Positions 1 through 8,882 of a stretch of DNA of 64,000 nt are shown in pieces (position 1 is the first letter of the stretch; each line of letters opens with the position of its first letter). The notes beneath the pieces are model-generated. The model worked only from the letters and a program-made list of their open reading frames with translations, did no database searches and was not told the origin of the DNA. This stretch comes from Mycolicibacterium doricum (GTDB taxonomy: Bacteria; Actinomycetota; Actinomycetes; Mycobacteriales; Mycobacteriaceae), in NCBI RefSeq assembly GCF_010728155.1, contig NZ_AP022605.1:1922001-1986000 (forward strand). Direction: 5' to 3'. Both the position numbers and the translations under genes were made by a program.

Positions 1-1620
1 ATTCATCGCGCGGGAGGCCCCGCCATCCTGCGCGACTGCGTCGAGCGGTTCCCGAACGGACTGGCTACAGGTGACGCCGGCTGGACGACAGCAGGCGACC
101 TGCCTGCCCGGTGGGTTATTCACACGGTCGGCCCGAACTACAACACTGGGCAAACAGACCGTTCGCTGCTGGAGTCCTGCTACCGCCGGGCCTTGGAGGT
201 CGCAGACGAACTCGGTGTTCGAACTATCGCCTTTCCGCTCATCAGTACAGGCGCCTTCGGCTGGCCGCGGCGGGACGCCATCGCGGCAGCGGTTGAAACC
301 ATTGCCACCGTCAATACTCGTGTCGAGGATGTGCGACTGGTGGCATTCGACCCCGAGGTGCACGAGCAAGTACTGATGCAGTTGGCTTCGAAGACCCCGA
401 TCCGCATCTTGCAAGGGGTTCGAGTCCTGCATCAGCGGGGCTACCACCGGCTGCGCATTATGCCGGGAATGAGTTCCTCGGGGATGTACTGGCGCGTCGC
501 TATCACCGCCGCTGACAATCTGATGGACCATGTGAGCTTCCCGCACGTCATCGACCTCGACACCGCACTGCAGTATTCGACGGGCGGACTTACCGAATTC
601 GCCGGGAGTGAGGTGACCGTGACAACCAGACCCGAATCGGTCGCCGACCTGATCCTGAACGCATTTCCTAGGACCGTTCCGACCGAGGACGATCCCGCCT
701 ACGTTTCCTGGTTCGCCGAACTCATGCGTCTTGTCGAGCAATTCCAGTTGCCACCCATCGCGTACGCCGACTACTTCGACGCCAGCGCGGGATGGGAGAT
801 CGGCTGGGACAGCGGCATCAGGCATGCCCGCCCACCCGAGCCAGCGACCATTGCCCCAAGGAGATCCGCTCCAATGCCATCACTGCCATCGACCTCAATA
901 CCGGCCGACCCGGCAAACGCCCTGCATCGACTCGAGACGATTCTCCAGAAGGCGACGGGGCTTTCCCCGAAAGCCAGCGCGGTGGAAGGAACGCTTATCC
1001 CGCGGGGAGACCCGCTGTTGCCCGGCGTCACAATCAAATTCGCCGCCGATCACGTCCGCGGTGCCGACCGCGCAGCTCTTTTCTTTGACGACAAGTACGT
1101 TCATTTGGGTGTCTGGCCGGCGGAACTCCAGCCGCAATACACATATATCTATTCCGATCCGGCCAGAGCCGACGCCCTCCTCGAACTGAACAAGAACGAC
1201 GGTTTCACTGTCGAGCCCAACTTTCAACTTGCGCATCGCTTTGCCCAACCTCTTCAACGCTGGTTTCCGACCAGACTGCTGTCCGCAGAGGACTACTTGC
1301 AGCAGTGGGTCGACGATTTCCACGACGGGCGCGCTGGCGGTCGAACCCGCGATGAGATAGCCGGTCCACGCTTCTTCCAGTGGCTGGTGGAGCGCCGGTA
1401 CGCCCCCGCCATCGAAGAGGAAAGCCTTCACCAGTGGCTGGACAGTAAGAAAGCCGGCATTCAGGTCCACGTGCGCCCAGGCATCCAGATCCTCAGAACC
1501 TGGTCGTATGGAGAAGCTTTCGCGATCGAGGGTCAGAACGAGTTTGTTGCGCAGGTGCGGGACGCGACTAATCAGATACTGATCGCGCTCGGGCAGACGC
1601 AGTTAGGTTCCATGAGTTGA
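1..1620 (+). CDS. Macro-domain protein, 5' end outside window
   Basis: The frame is open from the first base, so the start lies upstream of the window; 539 residues are visible. The first ~115 residues look like the C-terminal part of a macro (ADP-ribose-binding) domain: a GGPAILRDC segment, then WVIHTVGP, then PLISTGAFGWP, which is the usual phosphate-binding loop of O-acetyl-ADP-ribose deacetylase/DarG-type macro domains. About 400 further residues follow that I do not recognise, with one block around residues 140-250 and a second, richer in aromatic residues, from about 295 to the end. Macro domains remove or bind ADP-ribose, and some act in toxin-antitoxin or antiviral settings. The gene sits at the edge of a defence island, but its role there is only inferred. 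The stop is TGA at 1618-1620. Confidence 0.75.
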   Translation: MHRAGGPAILRDCVERFPNGLATGDAGWTTAGDLPARWVIHTVGPNYNTGQTDRSLLESCYRRALEVADELGVRTIAFPLISTGAFGWPRRDAIAAAVETIATVNTRVEDVRLVAFDPEVHEQVLMQLASKTPIRILQGVRVLHQRGYHRLRIMPGMSSSGMYWRVAITAADNLMDHVSFPHVIDLDTALQYSTGGLTEFAGSEVTVTTRPESVADLILNAFPRTVPTEDDPAYVSWFAELMRLVEQFQLPPIAYADYFDASAGWEIGWDSGIRHARPPEPATIAPRRSAPMPSLPSTSIPADPANALHRLETILQKATGLSPKASAVEGTLIPRGDPLLPGVTIKFAADHVRGADRAALFFDDKYVHLGVWPAELQPQYTYIYSDPARADALLELNKNDGFTVEPNFQLAHRFAQPLQRWFPTRLLSAEDYLQQWVDDFHDGRAGGRTRDEIAGPRFFQWLVERRYAPAIEEESLHQWLDSKKAGIQVHVRPGIQILRTWSYGEAFAIEGQNEFVAQVRDATNQILIALGQTQLGSMS

Positions 1621-1883
1621 GCCACGCCCGTTAACGGCGGGTGGTGCAGGACACGCTTTCCATGCAGCGCAGCCGAATTGCGTCTCCGAACTCGCACCGC
1701 GAGTGTGCAATCCGACCGAATCTGAAAAGATTCGACACCGGTGGCCTTGCGCACCGTCCGATACCTGGGTGAATGTCGAGGTGGTGCAAGGTGGAGGTAT
1801 CGGGGGTCCAGGCCTGTGGCGCGACCCCAAGGTGTCAGTGCCTGGTGCTATCCATAGTGCAGTACGCCTAGATGGAGGTAGTC

Positions 1884-2862
1884 ATGACGCAGAGCGCGCC
1901 GGTAAAGATCGTCAGCGACAAGCTGGTGCTGGGTCCAGTGACGGTGAGTTTTCAGAGGACGCTGCGTATCCCCGAGACGGGGTTGCATCCGCTGCCGCCG
2001 GGTCTGGGCCGGTTTCCGTTGCGGCGGGTCGCGGACTACCCCAATACCGCACCAGCCGAATGGCTAGTTCGTGGCGGGTTGATGCTGCCGGTCTACCAGC
2101 GCGAGGCGATGTGGCTGTCGTTCAGCGCTTCCGAGCCCGCAGCGCTGCAGATTGGCGTGGGCAAGGTGTGCGCGGTTAGCGGCTTGCCGTGGATCGATCA
2201 CCTCGTCGGTGACCCGCAGAACTACGTGGCGTTGCCCCAGCAGCCCTGGCTGGACGGCATCAACTCGGGGGATGGGTTCATCCGCCAGTTCGTTGCCGTG
2301 CCGCTCGGTTCGGGCGCCACAGTCGAAGGACAGGTGACGGGGGAGGAGACCCACGGTGGCGTGCAACTCCGTGCTGTCGCTCTGACCGAGCAGGCGCTGG
2401 CGGCGTGGTACGCCACACAGGCGCTGCAAGTGATGTGCTGCGAGGACCTTGCGGATGGCGGACCGCTGCCGGCGCCCTCGGGGAGCAGTATGGGATTGGG
2501 GCTGGCGGCCGGATGCGTCAAGAGGTGTACGCCGACGATCGCCCGCTGGCCGACTACGACGAGGATGGCGCCCGGCGGGTCTTCGTCCACCTGTGCTCGG
2601 CCGCGCAGTGGACCGCGATCACCGGAGAGGTGCCGCCGTCGACCTCGGTCGACCGGGACGCCTACGTAGAAGCCGGGTTGCCTTGGTTCGACTACTACGA
2701 CGCCGACGCGCAGGACCTCGCACCGTCCAAGATCTTGTCGAACGTCAAGAGCGTCGGCAAAAGCTCGGCACCAAGGAGGATCCGTTTGTTCCCATCGATC
2801 CGAAGACAGTGGTCACCATCGGTGGGGTGAGCCCCGACGTAGTCGCTGACGGGGAGTGGTAG
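1884..2862 (+). pseudogene. Conserved actinobacterial protein of unknown function, frameshifted
   Basis: The start is ATG 1884 with a good GGAGGT ribosome site 5 bases upstream. The first ~200 residues read well (SFQRTLRIP, GRFPLRRVADYP, LPVYQREAMWL, QPWLDGINSGDG, RQFVAVPLGSG) and resemble a conserved but uncharacterised actinobacterial family. Near GGGG at 2480-2483 the frame shifts to one reading GEQYGIGAGGRMRQEVY..., and near AAAA at 2759-2762 it shifts again to one reading KLGTKEDPFVPIDPKTV and ending at TAG 2862. Joined, the three pieces make one continuous protein of about 325 residues. Two shifts at homopolymers mean either a recent pseudogene or sequencing error. The function is unknown. 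Confidence 0.6.
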
Positions 2863-3476
2863 CTCGTTCGGTCTGGTCAGCCGAAACTCGATCCTCCGGC
2901 AGTACCAGGGCGTTCGAATTCCCGGTGCTTAAGGGTTCCGCGAACTGGGCCGGGACCTGATCAAAGTCGAGCTTGTAGGCCCCAGAGCGGACGGCAAGAG
3001 TATTTGCGCCTACGCCACGATGGACTGCATGCGCTCCTGCGCCAAAGGGCACCTAGACTGCGGAACTGCTCAATTGGGATGGCAGGCACTGCGTGCCGTG
3101 AAATCCCATCGACTGCCTGCTCCGGATCAGATGGCATGTATCCGGCAGCATGACCTCGCGCCGCGCCCTTTTACTTGTTGCCGGACCCTAGCCCGCCTTG
3201 CACGACCCGAATCGGATTGCGCTTCGCGTCATACTCCTTTTCAGTGCGTCGATCCGCCTTTCTCTTTCGCGAAGGTTTTGCGAGCTTCCGGACTGCGGAG
3301 CAATCGCTGGCAGCGCCGGCATGTTTCGACCTTGTGCGCCGGGTTCTTGAGATTGCAGAGGCGTGGCGTGCTTTCCGAGTAACTCACTTATCGAGTGGCT
3401 CCGACGTCTGATGCCGGATAGCCCGCGCCCCGTTGGAGACACGGGAGGTGAGCTGGGGTAACACCGAGTCTGGTGC
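2863..3476. other. Intergenic stretch without a clear gene
   Basis: No convincing intact gene is seen. On the minus strand around 3190-3380 there are fragments in two frames: one with a CRRC zinc-like pair followed by a basic run, the other a lysine/arginine-rich tail that ends near 3180. They could be the decayed end of a small zinc-binding protein, but the frames do not join without a shift. An inverted pair GCAGGCA/TGCCTGC lies at about 3081-3118. No tRNA or repeat is seen. Confidence 0.3.
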
Positions 3477-3953
3477 TTATGGGCACTCTCCTGCATGCAC
3501 CAAAAAGCAGTAAGGACAAACCTTTTCCGGCTTCTCTGGCTTCGAGGGATCGTTCGCGCCGAGATGGACATGACCGAGAGGCGTCAGCAGAATCTTGGGG
3601 TCTAGCTCCCGCAGCTTCGCCAGCTTGGTTTTGATGTGTTGTGTCAGTTCAGGTGAACGCCGGTAGTTCAGCAGCTCGCGATAAAGTCCAGCTTGCCCCT
3701 CGGCATCAGACGGAGCCGGCACAAGTTTGTCGTCCATGGACAAGCGAACCAACCTGCGAACATTGGCAATGCTGTCGGCACTGATCGGTTCCCCTGCTTC
3801 GGCGGCCTCTTTCGCCATTTCGGCGTCGGTAAGCCCGCGCAGCATGCCGAGCAGCACCTTGGCATAGCGGGTGCGGGGGTGGTCGATCAGGATCTGTTGG
3901 ATCTCTGCGCGAATTGAATCATGAGGGCATTCGCCAGTGGGGACCATGAGCAA
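3477..3953 (-). CDS. Small HTH-like protein with C-terminal CxxC-H-C tag
   Basis: The start is TTG 3953 or, two codons in, ATG 3947; the product is about 157 residues. The body is helical and reads like a regulator or adaptor (RYAKVLLGMLRGLTDAEMA, then SADSIANVRRLVRLSMDD). It ends in CPYCFLVHAGECP, giving C-x2-C-x3-H-x3-C, a likely metal-binding knuckle. The SNF2 protein at 17088-20642 ends in CPSCFTVHAGECA with exactly the same spacing, so the two probably act together or dock onto the same partner. It is the last gene of the minus-strand operon, 106 bases after the protease. I do not recognise the family; a DNA- or protein-binding adaptor is inferred. Confidence 0.65.
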   Translation of the reverse strand: MLMVPTGECPHDSIRAEIQQILIDHPRTRYAKVLLGMLRGLTDAEMAKEAAEAGEPISADSIANVRRLVRLSMDDKLVPAPSDAEGQAGLYRELLNYRRSPELTQHIKTKLAKLRELDPKILLTPLGHVHLGANDPSKPEKPEKVCPYCFLVHAGECP

Positions 3954-4059
3954 CTGTTACATACCTCCGACATGCTTGAAGTGGGATGGAACGTTCGATG
4001 GTGCATGCATTGCCGGATCGGGGTGGCACTTCGAAGAGGTCGATGATCTTTGTCTTCGA

Positions 4060-4972
4060 TCAGCCGAAAGTTCGCACGCTGCGTGGCCGACACTCGATCG
4101 AGACTTCGTGGTCACCACGCAGGACCACGACCGTGACTTTTCTGTTGGCGACGTCTCGCCGCAATGCGCGCAGTAAATCGTTCTGGGAGTGGATGTCGCG
4201 ATCGCCGACAGCGACTATGGCATCACCGGGTTCGAAGGTGCCTGCTGAATTATCGCGAACAGCGGTCACCACGAGCATGGCCACCGGGTGCGCGGTCGAC
4301 GACCCGACGTGCGACGCTCACTCCGAGCGACGCGCGTTCGACCGCTCCGTAGGTGATGAGTTCGTGGACGACCTCGGCGACGGTGTCGGCGGGAACGGCG
4401 AAGCCGATGCCGTCAGCCTCGGGGACTATTGCCGTGTTCACGCCGATAACTTGACCGTCAACGTTCACCAACGGTCCGCCGGAGTTCCCCGGGTTGATCG
4501 CCGCATCCGTCTGGATGACGTCAAAGATCGCTTGCTTGTCGCCGGTGGGAAGGCTCCGCTTCAGGCCGCTCACAATGCCAATGCTGATGCTCTCTGGGAA
4601 CTCGCCGAGTGGGCTGCCGAATGCGAAGCAGAGTTCGCCAAGTCGAGCTCCCTCAGGCGAAATCGTCAGTGGCTGAGCAGATTGCGGGTCTACGCGAAGG
4701 ACCGCCAGATCGGTCAGTGGGTCGCGCCCGACGACCCGCGCCTCGGTCTGCTGCGCGCCGGGAAGCTGAACGTACATGGGGTCGACCAGGTCTTGCACTA
4801 CGTGATTGTTCGTGACGAGGTGTTCGACGTCGTAGAGGAAGGCCGACCCGCCGCCTTCCTCGAAATCGTGAGTCTGACCCTTGACGATGGCAGTCGAGAG
4901 CACCACCCGCTCGGCCAGATCGATGATCTCGTCACTGAACTGCCGGAGCAACCGCCCCGGTGTGTTAGACAT
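4060..4972 (-). pseudogene. Trypsin-like serine protease with PDZ domain, frameshifted
   Basis: HtrA/DegP-like S1C protease. Start ATG 4972 overlaps the stop of the upstream gene by 8 bases. The catalytic triad is present: His in VTNNHVVQ, Asp in DPLTDLAVLRV, Ser in NPGNSGGPLV. There is no signal peptide, so the enzyme would act in the cytoplasm. After SLGVSVARRVV the frame runs into unrelated sequence, while the PDZ half (AMLVVTAVRDNSAGTFEPGDAIVAVGDRDI...) continues in another frame to TGA 4060; the shift lies at about 4275-4290. Without repair the protein keeps a full catalytic domain but loses its PDZ domain. Its place in the operon next to a DUF499 ATPase suggests a defence-associated protease, perhaps activated by cleavage or infection; that is inference. 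Confidence 0.75.
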
Positions 4973-5480
4973 CGAACTCGTCGCGTTCATCGTCGTCGAG
5001 CATGGTTCTGCCGCCGAACCGCTTCTGAAGAAGGCTGTCGTAGTGGTCCGCTCGGTCGGCCACAAGGTCGATAGTCGCCAATAACTGGTCGGGGGAGAGT
5101 TCGTCGAAGATGTACAACTCTGCGGTCAGCACGATTTGTGCGTTGTCTGGGTCGACGTATGCCTTGGCGAGCGGTGTATTTCGATTGATGGAGTTGACTG
5201 CCGCGAACACCTCGGGACGCATGGTGAACTCCTCCAGCAGCGGGGAAAAGATCTCGATGCGCGGTGGATCGTCATCCGCAGTGTGTACGTACACAACCGC
5301 GCTTCCGCGGGAGATGGGGATGTCGCCGTCCTCGTCACGCTCGATGGCGTCAAGCTTGAACTCGCGCTTGAGTGTCTCCTCGAGCCACTTGTCGAGTTCG
5401 TCGGTGCGGCGTTCGCCGCCGGACCCGAATATTCGGCCAAGAAGCGGCGTCGACTGTATCCGTGGTGCGAATCGGGACAA
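4965..5480 (-). CDS. YbjN/CesT-like putative peptide-binding chaperone
   Basis: About 171 residues from TTG 5480, with GGAG about ten bases upstream. The body reads RGSAVVYVHTADDDPPRIEIFSPLLEEF, then AVNSINRNTPLAKAYVD, NAQIVLTAELYIFDELSPDQLL, and an acidic tail. The alternating strand/helix layout with a terminal helix before an acidic tail is that of the YbjN / type III secretion chaperone-like fold (TY-Chap), which has been predicted in bacterial conflict systems near trypsin-like proteases. The stop overlaps the protease start, so the two are probably translated together and may form a chaperone-protease pair. Family assignment is by overall pattern and therefore moderate. Confidence 0.55.
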   Translation of the reverse strand: MSRFAPRIQSTPLLGRIFGSGGERRTDELDKWLEETLKREFKLDAIERDEDGDIPISRGSAVVYVHTADDDPPRIEIFSPLLEEFTMRPEVFAAVNSINRNTPLAKAYVDPDNAQIVLTAELYIFDELSPDQLLATIDLVADRADHYDSLLQKRFGGRTMLDDDERDEFDV

Positions 5481-5513
5481 CTCATCATCTCCACTCTGCA
5501 GGCTTGCCGGTGG

Positions 5514-8500
5514 TCATTCTTTCTCGAACCCCGACTGGTCAAACTTCAAGGTCTTCGCGTTCTCCGACACCGTGCGAATCTTGTTCTCATCAAAGCCTGT
5601 TGCGTCGACCGCTTCGATCTCGATCTTCACGATCAGGTTGATGCCCTGCTCCCGAAGGTTGGCGATCACCTCATCGGCGATGTTCTTGAAGTCCATCGCG
5701 ATCTTGTCCGAGCTGAGCGTCTTGACTCCGTAGAACCGCGTGAACGCGATATCGATAGGGCCGGGGCCGGGGCCGGTTCCAGTTCCGGCGATTGTCCCAG
5801 TCCCAGTTCCAGTCCCGGTGCCCTCTCCGGTTTCAGTGTCGGTGTCGGAACCTGTTTCAGTTGGTTTCTCGTGCTCTCGCTGATGGATCGCGACGTCGGG
5901 ACGCACCAAGAGCAGCGAGTCCGCCGGACTAGGTGCTGAATTCGTGTCTCCGGGGATCCAGAGTCCGACAAACCGTCCTGTGGCAGCGTCGATGCCGGTT
6001 GCCAGGGCAAACGCGTCGGTTTCCCAGATCATCGGAAGGTCGAGGACGCCCTCCTCCAGAACACGCCGATCCCGTAGGCGCGGCATGTACGGGTACTGGC
6101 AGTACAGCCCCCACAGCGCGCCGAGGGCGACGTGACCGTCCTTCCAGATTTGTGGCACCCTATTGATCGCGAGGCGAATCGTCACCGCGGCTTGGCGGAC
6201 GGACAGATCTCCGTCGTTTCCGAGCCGGCGGGAGACACGCTCAGCCAGCGACTCCGCCTGGCCTTCGACCTTTGTTTCCCGCACAACGAACGGAGCGCTC
6301 GCATCAGGCTGTGACGGGACGAGTGCCCACGTGAACGTCTGTAGCAGACGAGACTTCACCGTTTGGTCGGCCTGCGCTTGCCGGGTGGACGCTTGATTCT
6401 TTTGGTTCTGGGTGAGATCCAGGTCGGCCTCGTTGGCCAGCACGTGTGACCAGCCGAGGTAGTCCCGCGCGGCGGCATCGAGTTCCTCGAGTCGCGCTTC
6501 GTCGGCGGCCAAGAAAACCAGCATGTTGCGGTTGGTCCGATTGGCGGTCCCACGCTGCTCAGTTGCCTTCTGGGCGAACGCCTTGGCAGGTGAGTCCGAT
6601 CCGCGTTTGTGCGCCACCTTCGGATGCAGTATCACCAGTCGGGCTTCGTCGGTGTCGGGGATATCCGCGTTCGATTCGGGGCACACGTGCACACCCGCGA
6701 AGTCGCCACGAGTCTTGGCCTGCCCCTGCAGGCGACGGGCGATCTCGGCCCAGACATCTTCCTTGTGCAGTCGCTCCGCCTGGTCCTTGGCGGTGCGGGT
6801 GATGTTGGCCTGCAGGTCATACCAGTACTTGCCAGACCCGGAGTAGAAGTAGGTGGCTCGGTCGCCAAGTTGGGTGAGCGCAGAATGGAAGTTCCCAGGA
6901 ACATCACCCGGGACCGCTGTACCCAGGAAGACCCGCTGGGTTTCGAGGCCCTTGTGGGCCGACCCGATGGTGGGGGCGGCACCAAAGAACACCGTGCGGG
7001 CCAGCCGCTTGGTCAGCGACCGCTGACCGAAGACGGGCTTCTCCTTGTCGATGCGCGCAGGTTCGGAGGTTGGCCCGTCGACATCGGCGTCGATGATGGC
7101 TTTCCACGAATCCTGCAGGTACTGGGTGAGTTCGGCGTTCACGTTGGCTGTGGACAGCGGGATGGACCCGGGCATGATCAAGGGCGAGGCGTCCTCACCG
7201 GTCCACAGCGCGTGAATGACGGTGCTCATTAACCGCAGCACGCCTCGGGTGCGCTGGAAGCGCTCTAGCGAAGACCACTCTTCGTAGAGCCGGTCGAACA
7301 ACTCCGGATGGATGGGGTAGGTCCGTTTGATGCGGTCTTCGTATGCGGTGTCACGGGATTCGCGGGGGAAATCGTCGGTGTACTTGCGGTACATATCGAC
7401 GTAGGCACGCGCGGTGGCCCCGATCGACGCCAGTGCAGCGCCGTCAGCTTGGACGAAGAGGCGTTGCCTGACGATTTGGTACGCCTCGGCTGAGGAGGCG
7501 GGGCGCCATTGTTCGGCGACGCGACGCACGACGTTCTGCAGTCGTTTGAGTGCTTCGAGGCCGTGCGCGCCGCCGACTTCTTCGGCGTTGCCGGCGACGA
7601 TCTTGTCGGAATCGTCCCCGGTTTCCGACGCGGGGATGGAAATGACCAGCAGCACACCGGAGGTGCCCTTGGACGCTTCGGTGAGGGATTGTGCGAAGGT
7701 GAACTGGTCGTCGAAGGTACCGCCGGCCAGGTCGTCGCGGCCGACGAGCGAGCGGGCATAGGCGACCCATTCGTCGATCAGGATGACGGCGGGGGAGTAC
7801 TTCGCAAGCAGGTCATGCAGGGCCTCGCCGGGTGTGGTGCGGTCTGCGTCGGCCTTGGCGACCAGGGCGTAGGCCTCGGCACCCCCGAGTTGCCAGGCGA
7901 GCTCGCCCCAGATGGTGTTGACGTGGGTGCCGTCGTCCTTGGTCGTACCGGACGGACTGAAGTGATTGCCGACGATGGCGACCCGGTTGACCTTGGTGCC
8001 GGTGTAGCCGTTCTTGGTCAGTAGTTCCTGAGTATCCTGAGGGAACTGACCGACTGGCAGACCCGCGGCGACGTGCCACAGGGCGAGCATCGAATGCGTC
8101 TTGCCGCCACCGAAATTCGTTTGCAGGTTGATGACAGGGGGCGCGTTGTCGTCGCCGGACAGCCGGCGGACCGCCCGGCCGACGAGATCGGTCAGACCTT
8201 CGGTGAGGTAGGTGCGGCGAAAGAACTCGACCGCGTCGGCGTAGCCGGAATCTTGTTCACCGCCGAAGGCCACCTTGTATAGGTCTGCGGCGAATTCAGA
8301 GGCGGCGAAATTGCCGGTGGCAACGTCGTGGTGGGGCGGCAACACTTCGCGCCAAGGCTTGAGCCCGGCGGCTTCGGGGTTGTCGACGGCGGCCTTGAGA
8401 GTTTTCTTGTCGTCTTTGTCGGCGGCCACGCGGCGCAGGTTGAGGCGGATGGCGTGAACCTCGTCGGCTTCCTTGGCCGCACCAATGAGTTTGAGCAGTC

Positions 8501-8882
8501 GCTCACCGGTGTCCAACGCGCGGTAGGCGTCGTCGTCACTGAAGGTGCCGTTGTGGGCCCACGTGTTGCGGACTTCGCGGAGTTCGATGGCGAAGGATTC
8601 CCCCGCTTTCCCAAGTGTCTTGCTGAACGGGTACCAACCCGGCTTGAAGCCGTTGGTGATGTTCGATTCGGTGAGGATGCGGAACTGGACTTGTGGGTCG
8701 AGCGGGTTGTAGGTCTTGTCCGACGGCGCGCCCTTTTTCCCGTCCTTGAGTTGAACCAATTTCGTCCAGGCGGCTCCGAGCGCTGGATCGCCCTGGCCGA
8801 CGACCGAAGCGATGAAGTCATCGAGCGGGGGTGCCATCGTCTGGAACATGCGGTCGATGCGGTCACGGTTGCTCAGCGCCAT
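5514..8882 (-). CDS. HEPN (Swt1-like) + DUF499 ATPase of a predicted antiphage operon
   Basis: 1122 residues. ATG 8882 overlaps the previous stop (TGATG). Residues 1-150 resemble a Swt1-type HEPN domain (SFAIELREVRNTWAHNG, the R-x4-6-H motif of HEPN ribonucleases). Next comes a DUF499-type P-loop ATPase: Walker A in NFGGGKTHSM near residue 258 and Walker B in VILIDEW near 367. Close to the C-terminus is a low-complexity stretch rich in GT and GP pairs (bases about 5755-5850) before a final domain (IAFTRFYGVKTL...). DUF499 proteins are large ATPases found beside DUF1156 methylases in predicted defence loci, and that is the case here. A HEPN RNase would give the system a toxic effector, but whether it is active cannot be seen. 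Confidence 0.85.
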   Translation of the reverse strand: MALSNRDRIDRMFQTMAPPLDDFIASVVGQGDPALGAAWTKLVQLKDGKKGAPSDKTYNPLDPQVQFRILTESNITNGFKPGWYPFSKTLGKAGESFAIELREVRNTWAHNGTFSDDDAYRALDTGERLLKLIGAAKEADEVHAIRLNLRRVAADKDDKKTLKAAVDNPEAAGLKPWREVLPPHHDVATGNFAASEFAADLYKVAFGGEQDSGYADAVEFFRRTYLTEGLTDLVGRAVRRLSGDDNAPPVINLQTNFGGGKTHSMLALWHVAAGLPVGQFPQDTQELLTKNGYTGTKVNRVAIVGNHFSPSGTTKDDGTHVNTIWGELAWQLGGAEAYALVAKADADRTTPGEALHDLLAKYSPAVILIDEWVAYARSLVGRDDLAGGTFDDQFTFAQSLTEASKGTSGVLLVISIPASETGDDSDKIVAGNAEEVGGAHGLEALKRLQNVVRRVAEQWRPASSAEAYQIVRQRLFVQADGAALASIGATARAYVDMYRKYTDDFPRESRDTAYEDRIKRTYPIHPELFDRLYEEWSSLERFQRTRGVLRLMSTVIHALWTGEDASPLIMPGSIPLSTANVNAELTQYLQDSWKAIIDADVDGPTSEPARIDKEKPVFGQRSLTKRLARTVFFGAAPTIGSAHKGLETQRVFLGTAVPGDVPGNFHSALTQLGDRATYFYSGSGKYWYDLQANITRTAKDQAERLHKEDVWAEIARRLQGQAKTRGDFAGVHVCPESNADIPDTDEARLVILHPKVAHKRGSDSPAKAFAQKATEQRGTANRTNRNMLVFLAADEARLEELDAAARDYLGWSHVLANEADLDLTQNQKNQASTRQAQADQTVKSRLLQTFTWALVPSQPDASAPFVVRETKVEGQAESLAERVSRRLGNDGDLSVRQAAVTIRLAINRVPQIWKDGHVALGALWGLYCQYPYMPRLRDRRVLEEGVLDLPMIWETDAFALATGIDAATGRFVGLWIPGDTNSAPSPADSLLLVRPDVAIHQREHEKPTETGSDTDTETGEGTGTGTGTGTIAGTGTGPGPGPIDIAFTRFYGVKTLSSDKIAMDFKNIADEVIANLREQGINLIVKIEIEAVDATGFDENKIRTVSENAKTLKFDQSGFEKE

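Noticed and set aside
3188..3571. 127-codon minus-strand frame between 3.2 and 3.6 kb
   Set aside because: It overlaps the tagged small protein in another frame and has a random-looking Arg/Ser-rich composition.
3986..5074. Long plus-strand open frame over the protease and chaperone-like genes
   Set aside because: It is antisense to two genes with clear motifs; its translation has no family features and is a high-GC shadow.
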